From positions 1-16,503 of the forward strand of contig CAZKRU010000087.1 in assembly GCA_964555235.1 (NCBI GenBank): a DNA stretch of 16,503 bases. The letters run 5' to 3'. Origin of the DNA: CAZKRU01 sp964555235 (GTDB lineage: Bacteria; Verrucomicrobiota; Verrucomicrobiia; Methylacidiphilales; CAMAQI01). The position numbers and the translations under genes were made by a program. Shown one piece after another: positions 7,637 through 13,758 of the stretch (positions within the stretch are counted from its first letter, which is position 1; each line of letters starts with the position of its first letter). The notes below the pieces were generated by a model. The model saw nothing but the letters and a program-made list of their open reading frames with translations. It searched no databases and was not told the origin of the DNA.

Positions 7637-8278
7637 CTATTCGCTCTTCTTCAGGAACCTTTTGATAAATCCGATGACCAGCGGAAGGATCGAAATGACG
7701 ACGACGAAGAGGATGATATGATGGAGTTGATCGGCCAATGGCGTTTGTCCGACCGCGTAGCCGATCCAAAGAAGGCTGGTGACCCAGAGGATGCCGCCGA
7801 TGATATTGAATCCAACGAATCGACGATAAGGCATGTCGGCAACTCCTGCGATAAATGGAACAAATGTGCGGAGGATCGGCATAAAGCGGGCAATGATGAC
7901 GGCGGCACCACCATGCTTCAGATAAAAGTCGTGAGCTTCCTGAGCATAGCGTTTTTTGAAAAAGAAAGAGTCATCTTTCGTAAAGATTTTCGGACCACAT
8001 TTCGTTCCGAGCCAAAACCCGACTTGGTCTCCAATAATTGCGGCAAGCACGAGAATTCCGTTGAGCACCCAGATATTGAGTCCGGGAAGATGTGATGCTT
8101 TTGCAGCGACGACACCGGCGGTAACGAGGAGCGAATCGCCCGGGAGAAAAAATCCGACGAGAAGACCTGTTTCGGCAAAAATGATGGCAACGAGTACCAA
8201 GGCTCCACCGGAAACGATGAGCTGTTGAAGTCCTTCAGGAGTGTGAAGGCTTTTGAGGAATGTGAGGATTTCGTGCAT
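7637..8278 (-). CDS. DedA-family membrane protein
   Basis: DedA proteins are polytopic inner-membrane proteins; characterised members flip undecaprenyl phosphate or phosphatidylethanolamine, or support membrane-potential homeostasis. The 213 residues show family motifs in order: FAETGLLVGFFLPGDSLL (34-51, with the conserved acidic Glu36 and Asp48), GDQVGFWLGTKCG (83-95), and the ARFMPILRTFVPFIAG segment (130-145) with the two conserved arginines Arg131 and Arg137. Several membrane segments are visible, and the C-terminus is basic. It is the last gene of a ctaB - DUF502 - DedA run, starting 12 nt after the DUF502 stop. The substrate cannot be told from sequence. Confidence 0.93.
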   Translation of the reverse strand: MHEILTFLKSLHTPEGLQQLIVSGGALVLVAIIFAETGLLVGFFLPGDSLLVTAGVVAAKASHLPGLNIWVLNGILVLAAIIGDQVGFWLGTKCGPKIFTKDDSFFFKKRYAQEAHDFYLKHGGAAVIIARFMPILRTFVPFIAGVADMPYRRFVGFNIIGGILWVTSLLWIGYAVGQTPLADQLHHIILFVVVISILPLVIGFIKRFLKKSE

Positions 8279-8290
8279 AAGAAGGATCCG

Positions 8291-8959
8291 TTAGCGCCCT
8301 AAGGAGTTGGGGGTGACGAGACCGCAGGAGAGAATGATTTTGGTGGCTTGTTCCACGGTGATATCAGCAAGGACGAGCTCGGATTCCGGAACAATGAGAA
8401 CGAAGCCGGCGAGGGGACTGGGAGCATTCGGAAGAAAAACGTGGCACCAGAGGGTCCCATCCGGTCTAGTGAAGCGACTAGTGACGAAGCCGAGGACTTG
8501 TGTTTTGGTTCCGGGGTAGGGGATGTAGACCACCTGATTGAAAGTTGCGTTTTTGTCGTCGCCGCTCAAATTCTGAACCGCTTCGACGGCTTGCTTAATG
8601 GCGTTGTAGATGGGGCGGACGACTGGAACGCGGCCAAAGAGGAGATCAATAAATCCGAGAAGTTTTTTTCCGACATAATTCCCCGTCAAGACTCCGATGA
8701 GAACGAGAAGAAGGAGTGTGAGAAGGAATCCCGCGCCGGGAATCGTTCCGTCATAGTGTGTTTTGAAATATTCGGAGGCAGGGAGGTGATGTTCGGAGAT
8801 GAGATGACGGATGACTTGATCCAACGGGCCATTGATCAGGCTGTAGAGAAGATTCACGATCCAGACGGTGAGGGCAATCGGAATGGCAACACAAAGGCCA
8901 AGGAAGAAACGATCCCGAGTCCAAGCGGCAAAATCTTTTAAAGTTTTGGAGATATTCAT
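8291..8959 (-). CDS. DUF502 family membrane protein
   Basis: DUF502 proteins are conserved integral membrane proteins with no established biochemical role. This 222-residue copy has two membrane segments: about 17-40 (LGLCVAIPIALTVWIVNLL) and about 75-98 (GFLLTLLLLVLIGVLTGNYV). Next come the family-typical DLLFGRVPVVRPIYNAIKQA stretch (about 106-125) and the C-terminal LPNAPSPLAGFVLIVPESEL and DITVEQATKIILSCG motifs. It starts 6 nt after the ctaB stop with no recognisable Shine-Dalgarno (the spacer is CTTTTAAATTCTC), so translation probably depends on coupling to ctaB. DedA follows after 12 nt. The neighbours suggest an envelope or membrane role. Confidence 0.92.
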   Translation of the reverse strand: MNISKTLKDFAAWTRDRFFLGLCVAIPIALTVWIVNLLYSLINGPLDQVIRHLISEHHLPASEYFKTHYDGTIPGAGFLLTLLLLVLIGVLTGNYVGKKLLGFIDLLFGRVPVVRPIYNAIKQAVEAVQNLSGDDKNATFNQVVYIPYPGTKTQVLGFVTSRFTRPDGTLWCHVFLPNAPSPLAGFVLIVPESELVLADITVEQATKIILSCGLVTPNSLGR

Positions 8960-8965
8960 GAGAAT

Positions 8966-9862
8966 TTAAAAGATGGGACGTTTGTCGAGGCAGAGTGCCA
9001 GGAGTAGGAGGGGTAAGTAAATGATGGATCCAAAAAAGAGTTTTCGAGCCGTGGGAAGTTCCGGATTTTTTGAAAAGCGGACAGCAAGGCTAATAAAGGC
9101 GATTCCCAATCCGAGGGCCGCCACAAAATAGAGAGGGCCAGCCATTCGAACAAAAAGCGGAAGCAGACTGATCGGAAGGAGGGAGGCGCAGTAAATGACG
9201 GCCTGGCGTCCCGTGCTCGCTCCGGTCGGATCGAGGACGGGGAGCATCTTGAGTCCAGCACGCTCGTAGTCCTCACGACAGAACCAGGCGATGGCGAGGA
9301 AGTGAGGCATTTGCCAAAAGAAGAGAATTCCAAAAAGGACCCAGGCCTGGACCGGAATGGAGTTCGTGACTGCTGCCCATCCGATGACAGGCGGGAGTGC
9401 TCCGGGGATGGCTCCGACGAGTGTGTTGAGCGTGGAGATTTTCTTCAGAGGTGTATAGAGAAGAACGTAGGAGAGAAGAGTCGTGGCGGAGAGAAGGCTG
9501 GTCAGAAGATTCGTGCTCCATGCGAGGTAGAGAAGTCCCCCGGCCCCGGTTCCGAAGGCGATGAGGAGGACTTCGTCCGGATGCATGCGGCCGGAGGGAA
9601 GGGGGCGATCTTGTGTGCGAATCATCTTCGCATCAATCTGGCGCTCCATCAGTTGATTCAAGGCCGAAGCTGAAGCCGCAACCAGTGCTGTCCCCAAGAG
9701 CGTGTGAAAGAGAAGTCCCGAGGGGGTGAACGGATCCATGGCGAGATAAAATCCGGCCCAAGTCGTGAGCAGGACGAGAAGCGTCAATCGTGCTTTCGTG
9801 AGGAGCATGAGATCGCTCCACCATTGGCGGCTCGTCGAGGTTGAGAGGGCATCTGCTTTCAT
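8966..9862 (-). CDS. ctaB: protoheme IX farnesyltransferase (heme O synthase)
   Basis: A UbiA-superfamily prenyltransferase that adds a farnesyl group to heme b to give heme O, which is used directly or via CtaA to make heme A for heme-copper terminal oxidases. The 298-residue length is typical. The first aspartate-rich motif is intact (NQLMERQIDAKM-IRT, residues 69-83) and is followed by the heme O synthase signature RPLPSGR (86-92). The second cytosolic motif, REDYERAGLKMLPV, lies at 196-209 after QMPHFLAIAW. About eight to nine membrane segments are visible. It is the first gene of the minus-strand run with DUF502 and DedA and is divergent from the redoxin gene across 173 nt. No oxidase subunit or ctaA is in the window. 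The start ATG has no strong Shine-Dalgarno. Confidence 0.96.
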   Translation of the reverse strand: MKADALSTSTSRQWWSDLMLLTKARLTLLVLLTTWAGFYLAMDPFTPSGLLFHTLLGTALVAASASALNQLMERQIDAKMIRTQDRPLPSGRMHPDEVLLIAFGTGAGGLLYLAWSTNLLTSLLSATTLLSYVLLYTPLKKISTLNTLVGAIPGALPPVIGWAAVTNSIPVQAWVLFGILFFWQMPHFLAIAWFCREDYERAGLKMLPVLDPTGASTGRQAVIYCASLLPISLLPLFVRMAGPLYFVAALGLGIAFISLAVRFSKNPELPTARKLFFGSIIYLPLLLLALCLDKRPIF

Positions 9863-10035
9863 TTGAAGTGATTACTTTGGTTCAAGGCGTTTGGATTTAA
9901 GCGGAAAACTGGCTCAAACGAAGTCTTTTTTTCAACCGAAGCATCCGCCGATAGCGCAGGACGGCCCCCTCGGAGAGGGAAATTTCAGACCCGGGCCAGT
10001 CTTGACAGGGTCCAGCGAAGCGCAAAACTAAGGAG
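9863..10035. promoter_or_regulatory. divergent intergenic region between ctaB and redoxin genes
   Basis: These 173 nt must hold promoters for both directions. On the plus strand TTGACA (10002-10007) is a perfect -35 hexamer, but 16-18 nt downstream only A-rich, weakly matching sequence is found (AAAACT at 10024-10029, three of six). A GC-rich self-complementary segment lies at 9963-9997 (GGCCC against GGGCC, with an alternative CCCTC/GAGGG stem inside). On the minus strand I see no clean promoter for ctaB. Confidence 0.4.
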
Positions 10036-10632
10036 ATGAAACCATTTTTAATCTTTTGCGCGATGATGGGGATGATTGTTCTTGGAGTGGCGGTAGAAGT
10101 CGGAGTGCCAGCTCCGGATTTTACCTTAATGGGGCATGAGGGGAAAGAGGTTCATCTTTCTGATTTTAAAGGAAAGCTCGTCGTTTTGGAATGGACGAAT
10201 CAGCAGTGCCCGTTTGTGGTGGCGCATTATGCCCCGGGGGCGATTCAAAAACTTCAGGAAAAATACGCCGGAAAAGGAGTCGTTTGGCTTTCGATCATCT
10301 CCTCGGCTCCTGGAAAACAAGGGGCGGTTCAAAATGCGGCAGAGGCGAAGTCGCTCTATGCTGAAAAAGGGATGAAATCGACGGCACTTCTTTTGGATTC
10401 CGATGGAAAAGTGGGGATGGCGTACGGCGCGAAAACGACGCCGCATTGTTTTGTGATCGATCCTCAAGGGAACTTGGCTTATGCCGGGGCGATTGATTCG
10501 AATCCGAAGCCACAATTCGATCCCGCTGCGGAGAACTATGTCGCCAAAGCATTGGACGAAGTGTTGGCCGGAAAAGCGGTTTCAAATCCAACAACCAAAC
10601 CATACGGTTGTTCGATCAAGTACGCGAAGTAG
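10036..10632 (+). CDS. exported redoxin-fold protein (AhpC/TSA-like, single Cys at the active-site loop)
   Basis: A 198-residue thioredoxin-superfamily protein. Residues 1-20 form a signal peptide (MKPFLIF start, hydrophobic core), so it probably acts outside the cytoplasm. The mature part follows the redoxin plan: GVPAPDFTL (23-31), LSDFKGKLVVLEWTN (41-55), then QQCPFV where a thioredoxin would have CxxC; here only Cys58 is present. TTPHCFVIDPQGNLAYAG (134-151) is the cis-Pro region. A second family-typical Cys192 lies in the C-terminal PYGCSIKY motif and could pair with Cys58. It could be a thiol peroxidase or a thiol-disulfide carrier; cytochrome c maturation needs such a reductant, but the ccsA/resB genes are in a different operon, so the link is speculative. 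AAGGAG directly abuts the ATG with no spacer. Confidence 0.9.
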   Translation: MKPFLIFCAMMGMIVLGVAVEVGVPAPDFTLMGHEGKEVHLSDFKGKLVVLEWTNQQCPFVVAHYAPGAIQKLQEKYAGKGVVWLSIISSAPGKQGAVQNAAEAKSLYAEKGMKSTALLLDSDGKVGMAYGAKTTPHCFVIDPQGNLAYAGAIDSNPKPQFDPAAENYVAKALDEVLAGKAVSNPTTKPYGCSIKYAK

Positions 10633-10641
10633 GGTGGGGTG

Positions 10642-10863
10642 ATGTCATATTTCGTTTCTGATCCTTGGGGGATTATTTCGCACTTGGGGCTTCTCGGGTT
10701 CCTCCTTTTTTTAATGCTCGGCGGGGCTCTTTTTGTTTTGGCTTTGCTCGTTCCGTGGTTTATTTGGCGAACCAAGGTTTATACGAAACTCTGTTACATC
10801 GAATTACAAAAAATGAACGAGACTCGAAGCAAGGTTGCAGTCGTTGAAGAGTCGCCCAAGTAA
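10642..10863 (+). CDS. small single-pass membrane protein, unknown
   Basis: A 73-residue protein with one strong hydrophobic segment at about 13-41 (LGLLGFLLFLMLGGALFVLA, then LLVPWFIW), followed by a positively charged RTKVYTK and a polar C-terminal tail. By the positive-inside rule the tail is cytoplasmic. The start lies 9 nt after the redoxin stop, with a purine-rich AGGGTGGGG just ahead; a GTG at 10639 immediately before the ATG is an equally possible start. Close spacing suggests cotranscription with the redoxin gene. I do not recognise a family. Confidence 0.6.
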   Translation: MSYFVSDPWGIISHLGLLGFLLFLMLGGALFVLALLVPWFIWRTKVYTKLCYIELQKMNETRSKVAVVEESPK

Positions 10864-10881
10864 CCTCCCAGTATCAGATTT

Positions 10882-10897
10882 TTTTCGAAGTCGAAAA
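10882..10897. repeat. short palindrome in intergenic gap
   Basis: TTTTCGA (10882-10888) and TCGAAAA (10891-10897) form a perfect 7-bp dyad around AG. It lies 19 nt after the small membrane gene and about 80 nt before the next start. With the T-run at 10878-10885 it could be part of a weak terminator for the minus direction or an operator. No function is assigned. Confidence 0.3.
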
Positions 10898-10979
10898 TTC
10901 TTCTCATTGGCTCCGGGGTCTCTTCTGCGGTAAGCTTTTTTAGAATGAATGACCAGTTGCGACCGACCGGAGTGATCCG

Positions 10980-11504
10980 ATGATGCCCCGACCCGACTCT
11001 CCTGAAGCATTGGAGAAGTTTCGCAAGAAAATGGCGATTCTCTCATGGGTGACGCTCGTCGTTTTTGTGAGTATTGCCGTTGCGATTTATTTTCATAAAC
11101 CTCAAGAAGCGGTGACGACAGTTCAATTCATGGACCTTCAGGAGGTCATGTATCTCCCGGTCCGTCCGGCGAAACTCGTGTCGGAGGAGCCTGAAACGGT
11201 ATCGCCCCCCGCCATTGAACTTCCGCGCAATCCGTATACTCGGGACATTGTCTTTGGGGGGATCCGATTTCGGGGTGCGATCATTTACATGACCCTCGAT
11301 GCGATTTCGCCAGGCTCGCACTACATGGCACTCACTCCAGTACAATGTCTGACTTGGGCAAAGGATCGGGAGGATGTGGATGGGGTGATCTTAAAATGGA
11401 GCGAGAGCAAGGAGGATCTTTTGGCTAAATCCGTGATGCCTGATTACCTCCAACAGCTCAAAAAACGGACCGATTTACCGTACGTGATTCGAATTAAAGA
11501 ATAG
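10980..11504 (+). CDS. single-TM anchored protein, unknown
   Basis: A 174-residue protein with a basic cytoplasmic N-terminus (residues 1-18, EALEKFRKKM), one membrane segment at about 19-38 (ILSWVTLVVFVSIAVAIYF) and an extracytoplasmic remainder. The outer part begins with a Pro-rich stretch (about 57-83) and ends in a compact domain of about 85 residues with a single Cys in LTPVQCLTWAKDREDVDGVI. GGAG at 10969-10972 is 7 nt before the ATG; a second ATG follows at once. TAGAAT at 10941-10946 is a good -10 candidate without a convincing -35. The gene is the last of the plus-strand group and converges on ccsA. I do not recognise a family, and no function is inferred. Confidence 0.72.
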   Translation: MMPRPDSPEALEKFRKKMAILSWVTLVVFVSIAVAIYFHKPQEAVTTVQFMDLQEVMYLPVRPAKLVSEEPETVSPPAIELPRNPYTRDIVFGGIRFRGAIIYMTLDAISPGSHYMALTPVQCLTWAKDREDVDGVILKWSESKEDLLAKSVMPDYLQQLKKRTDLPYVIRIKE

Positions 11505-11643
11505 CTGGAGCTTCGGATTTTCAGAGGTAGAAACAGGGCCTTCTTTGAAGGCCAAAAATTGCATCTAAAACTTTTACAAAATTCTGCAAACCAATAATTT
11601 ACATTATTACGTATTTTAAAGTAAAAACTACTTTAATTTTCTG

Positions 11644-11672
11644 TTGCTTGTGGCATAGTTTACGCATACAAG
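11644..11672 (+). promoter_or_regulatory. candidate sigma-70-like promoter
   Basis: TTGCTT (11644-11649, three of six matches, with the TTG core) and TACAAG (11667-11672, four of six) are separated by the optimal 17 nt and lie just after an A+T-rich tract with a perfect dyad at 11616-11636. A transcript would start near 11679, just before the small ORF at 11693. Confidence 0.35.
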
Positions 11673-11692
11673 TCATTGGGATTTTTAATCAA

Positions 11693-11824
11693 ATGAAGCG
11701 TCTTGATCAAATACGGTTTAACTTAGTCTGCATCTTCCGGCAGTCGCTCTCGCTTCGTTTTCGGCGCATCCCCTTTTACTTTGGGGGAGTGGTTCGGGCT
11801 TTGATTCCCAAAAAACGTCATTAA
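11693..11824 (+). CDS. possible 43-residue basic small protein
   Basis: An ATG-to-TAA frame of 43 codons in the gap between convergent genes. The product would start MKRLDQIRFNLVCIF, contain a LRFRRIPFYFGGVVRALIP stretch and end KKRH. It is strongly basic (12 Arg/Lys/His) with hydrophobic patches, as in an amphipathic or membrane-associated peptide. It has its own promoter-like signal upstream and a small hairpin just after the stop, but no good Shine-Dalgarno: only TTGGGA, about 11 nt before the ATG. It could equally be a non-coding transcript or the remnant of a larger gene. I do not recognise it. Confidence 0.35.
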   Translation: MKRLDQIRFNLVCIFRQSLSLRFRRIPFYFGGVVRALIPKKRH

Positions 11825-11830
11825 TCCCAT

Positions 11831-11845
11831 ACTCTTTCTAAGAGT
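11831..11845 (+). terminator. small hairpin followed by T-rich sequence
   Basis: ACTCTT (11831-11836) pairs with AAGAGT (11840-11845) around TCT, followed by TGTTATTTCT. It lies 6 nt after the stop of the possible small ORF. The stem is short and A+T-rich, so termination would be weak. Confidence 0.3.
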
Positions 11846-11854
11846 TGTTATTTC

Positions 11855-11940
11855 TCGCCAAGTCCGCCAAGGCGCGAAGGAGTGGATTCGACTTAAAAAA
11901 ACAAAAATATTTTCTTGGCGACTTGGCGACCTTCGCGAGA
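11855..11940. repeat. word-repeat hairpin, family C
   Basis: TCGCCAAGTCCGCCAAG (from 11855) faces CTTGGCGACTTGGCGA (11914-11929), complementary except for one inserted base. The right arm reads CTTGGCGA, CTTGGCGAC, CTTCGCGA, three near-copies of an 8-9-nt word. The left arm also carries a CGCGAAGG element (11873-11880), whose complement CCTTCGCG lies at 11930-11937. It sits 23 nt beyond the ccsA stop and may mark the transcript end of that operon. Confidence 0.7.
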
Positions 11941-11962
11941 GGAAAACTTTACTTCTTGATCG

Positions 11963-13588
11963 TCAAATCGATTTACGCTTTTGCTGAAAAGCTAGCCCTA
12001 AAAAGGCCAATTCGACGGCAACAAAAGCGAGCGCGTATTGAAATCCGCCGGATCCGAACCCGTAACTGTGGAGGCCAACTCCCAGTACAAAATTCACGCC
12101 GTACCAGGCCATGAGGACGCATTGGAATCCGACGACGGCTCCAACCATCAATCCAAATCCGCTCCACCAACCGGCGATCCGTCCATGGAGGATGAGCAGA
12201 TACGAGAGCAACGTGATGAGGGCCCAAGTCTCCTTCGGATCCCAATCCCAAAAGCGACCCCAGGAATAGTTCGCCCAGACCGCTCCTAAAATCGTTCCGG
12301 TCGCGAGGAGGAGAACTCCGATCTGAAGCGCCCGATAGACGTACTGGTAGATGAGATTTAAGTCGCCTTTCGCTTTTGAAAAACAGAGTTTCCAGATCGC
12401 GACATGCGCCACGCCGAGGGCAAGGGCAAATCCTGCGTAGCTCAGATTAATCGTCAGGACATGAATCGTGAGCCAGAAGTTATCGCGCAGAACCGGGACG
12501 AGCGGATGAATCGATGGATCGAGAACGGTCGGTTGGGTATCGGCCAAAACGAGCGAAATGACGGCAACCGGAGCGGCGGCGAGCATGAAGTAACGCTTCC
12601 GTGTGAGAAATTCCTGCACCAGTCCAAAAACGACGACGCCGAAAGCCATCCAGACGACGGTTTCGTACATATTCGTCACGGGGGCCCGTCCTGAAATTAA
12701 AACGCGACAGGCAAACCCTCCGAGGTGGAAAAGCAGTCCAAGAATCGCAAGTCCCCAGGCTAGGCAATATCCCTCCTTCGATTTCCATCGAACCGTCAGT
12801 GCCAGCACGATTGCCACCAAGGCGTCTAAGATCCATGCGATGCGGAATGGGTGGGCCTTCTGATAATTTCGTTCCAGCGTTAAAATCGAGTCTTTTGGAT
12901 AAACCCCAGGACTCAACGAGCGAAGCGTCTGTGCCAGGGCGAGCGAGGCTTGAGAGAAACGTGAGGGATCGTTGGATTGATAGGCGGCGCGAAAAGCATC
13001 TACGGCGAGATTGACCTGTGTAGCCGCGGTTTCACCATAGTAATGAGCGGTTGCTCCGACGGGGATCCAGTCACCGAAGGAGGCGCTTGGGTGGGGGATG
13101 AGCGTTATCGCTTTTCCGGTCATCAACGATTCAAAAAGATCGAGCCGCTTTTTTACCTGATTCACTTCGCGTTGCATGCGATCGAGCGTTCCGTTCGGGC
13201 TGAGCATTTGGACTTGTTGAATCGCTCGAATTCGATCATGAAGCTCCCGACATCCCATCAGAATTTCATAGCTGAATCGCTTCTCATGCGAATCCAATCC
13301 CAGGGCTTCCACCAAGGGACGGTAGGAAACGAGAATCATCGGTTCCTGTTTCCAACGCTCGGGAGAAAACCAGAGCGAGAGAATCAAGTCCTCATGGCTC
13401 CAGGTTTTGCCCTCCTGCTTCCAAGAGCTTTTACCGGTGATCGTCATCAGACTCTCTCGAGTGAGCGTCGTGAGTGGCTTCTTTCGGCCTTCGGCTTGAA
13501 CAGCGATTTGACCGAGTTCGGGAACATCGAGGGCGTTGGAATGTCTGGAAAGAATTAGAAGGAGCAAAAAAGGGATGACTTTATACAT
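11963..13588 (-). CDS. ccsA: System II cytochrome c biogenesis heme ligase subunit CcsA
   Basis: With ResB/Ccs1, carries heme across the membrane and attaches it to CXXCH apocytochromes c outside the cytoplasm. The 541-residue protein begins with a signal peptide or anchor (MYKVIPFLLLLILS) followed by about 230 extracytoplasmic residues (starting DVPELGQIAVQAEGRKKPL), an extension seen in CcsA of Bacteroidota and PVC-type bacteria. The C-terminal half is the polytopic core: SGRAPVTNMYETVVWM (about 299-314), the conserved external His in LTIHVLTINLSYAGFA (His376), the heme-binding WWD motif WGRFWDWDPKETWAL (about 443-457) and the C-terminal GVGLHSYGFGSGGF (His507). An upstream in-frame TTG at 13636 was rejected because ATG 13588 begins the signal peptide and has AAGAAG 6 nt before it. 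It is the last gene of the operon and starts 11 nt after the 52-codon gene. Confidence 0.95.
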   Translation of the reverse strand: MYKVIPFLLLLILSRHSNALDVPELGQIAVQAEGRKKPLTTLTRESLMTITGKSSWKQEGKTWSHEDLILSLWFSPERWKQEPMILVSYRPLVEALGLDSHEKRFSYEILMGCRELHDRIRAIQQVQMLSPNGTLDRMQREVNQVKKRLDLFESLMTGKAITLIPHPSASFGDWIPVGATAHYYGETAATQVNLAVDAFRAAYQSNDPSRFSQASLALAQTLRSLSPGVYPKDSILTLERNYQKAHPFRIAWILDALVAIVLALTVRWKSKEGYCLAWGLAILGLLFHLGGFACRVLISGRAPVTNMYETVVWMAFGVVVFGLVQEFLTRKRYFMLAAAPVAVISLVLADTQPTVLDPSIHPLVPVLRDNFWLTIHVLTINLSYAGFALALGVAHVAIWKLCFSKAKGDLNLIYQYVYRALQIGVLLLATGTILGAVWANYSWGRFWDWDPKETWALITLLSYLLILHGRIAGWWSGFGLMVGAVVGFQCVLMAWYGVNFVLGVGLHSYGFGSGGFQYALAFVAVELAFLGLAFQQKRKSI

Positions 13589-13599
13589 GGACTGCTTCT

Positions 13600-13758
13600 T
13601 TAGGGTTTTTCGGCAACCACTTTTCCATTTTTCCAATAATAAAGAGAGGTCCCGTGAAGACGCGCCGTTTTTTGAGCTGCTTTTGCGGAGCGACGGAGTG
13701 CTGCGCCTACGGTTTTGGCGAAGATGGACGAGTTGGTTTTACGAGATTTTGTTTTCAT
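13600..13758 (-). CDS. 52-residue putative partner (antitoxin-like) of the zeta-family protein
   Basis: A short gene between the zeta-like gene and ccsA. The product starts MKTKSRKTNSSIFAKTVGAA, has a basic, helix-like N-terminal two-thirds and ends GTSLYYWKNGKVVAEKP. That ending, a Gly-Thr-Pro/Ser-Leu turn followed by a W-K-N-G-K-V-V beta hairpin, is a pattern I associate with small proteins encoded beside short zeta-type toxins; this is recollection, not a search result. Support for coding is strong: GGAG lies 8 nt before the ATG (13767-13770), the ATG overlaps the stop of the zeta-like gene as ATGA (13758-13755), and the stop is 11 nt before ccsA. Being downstream of the toxin gene is the reverse of the canonical epsilon-zeta order, so the antitoxin role is inference. 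Confidence 0.7.
   Translation of the reverse strand: MKTKSRKTNSSIFAKTVGAALRRSAKAAQKTARLHGTSLYYWKNGKVVAEKP

Larger units (their letters stand above)
11505..11962. other. A+T-rich intergenic stretch between convergent genes
   Basis: 458 nt without a recognised gene. Its first part (about 11555-11690) is markedly A+T-rich compared with everything else in the window and contains a perfect dyad, TTAAAGTA (11616-11623) with TACTTTAA (11629-11636). Then come a promoter-like signal, a possible 43-codon ORF, a small hairpin and a word-repeat hairpin, listed separately. Confidence 0.7.

Noticed and set aside
8348..8941. 197-codon plus-strand frame opposite DUF502
   Set aside because: Antisense shadow; the minus-strand DUF502 protein has clear family motifs over the same bases.
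10036..10632. Annotating the redoxin protein as the CcmG/ResA reductant of System II
   Set aside because: It lacks the CxxC active site expected of ResA and is in a different operon from resB/ccsA.
11505..11962. Replication origin or phage attachment site in the A+T-rich gap
   Set aside because: No DnaA-box cluster, integrase gene, tRNA end or flanking direct repeat was seen.
11845..12114. 89-codon plus-strand frame after the A+T-rich island
   Set aside because: It starts inside a hairpin, runs through the family C repeat and into the antisense of ccsA.
12977..13558. 193-codon plus-strand frame opposite the ccsA N-terminal region
   Set aside because: Antisense shadow; the ccsA extracytoplasmic domain is continuous in the other frame.
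13588..13636. Upstream TTG start extending ccsA by 16 residues
   Set aside because: It lies inside the 52-codon gene, lacks a ribosome site, and would place a charged stretch before a normal signal peptide.
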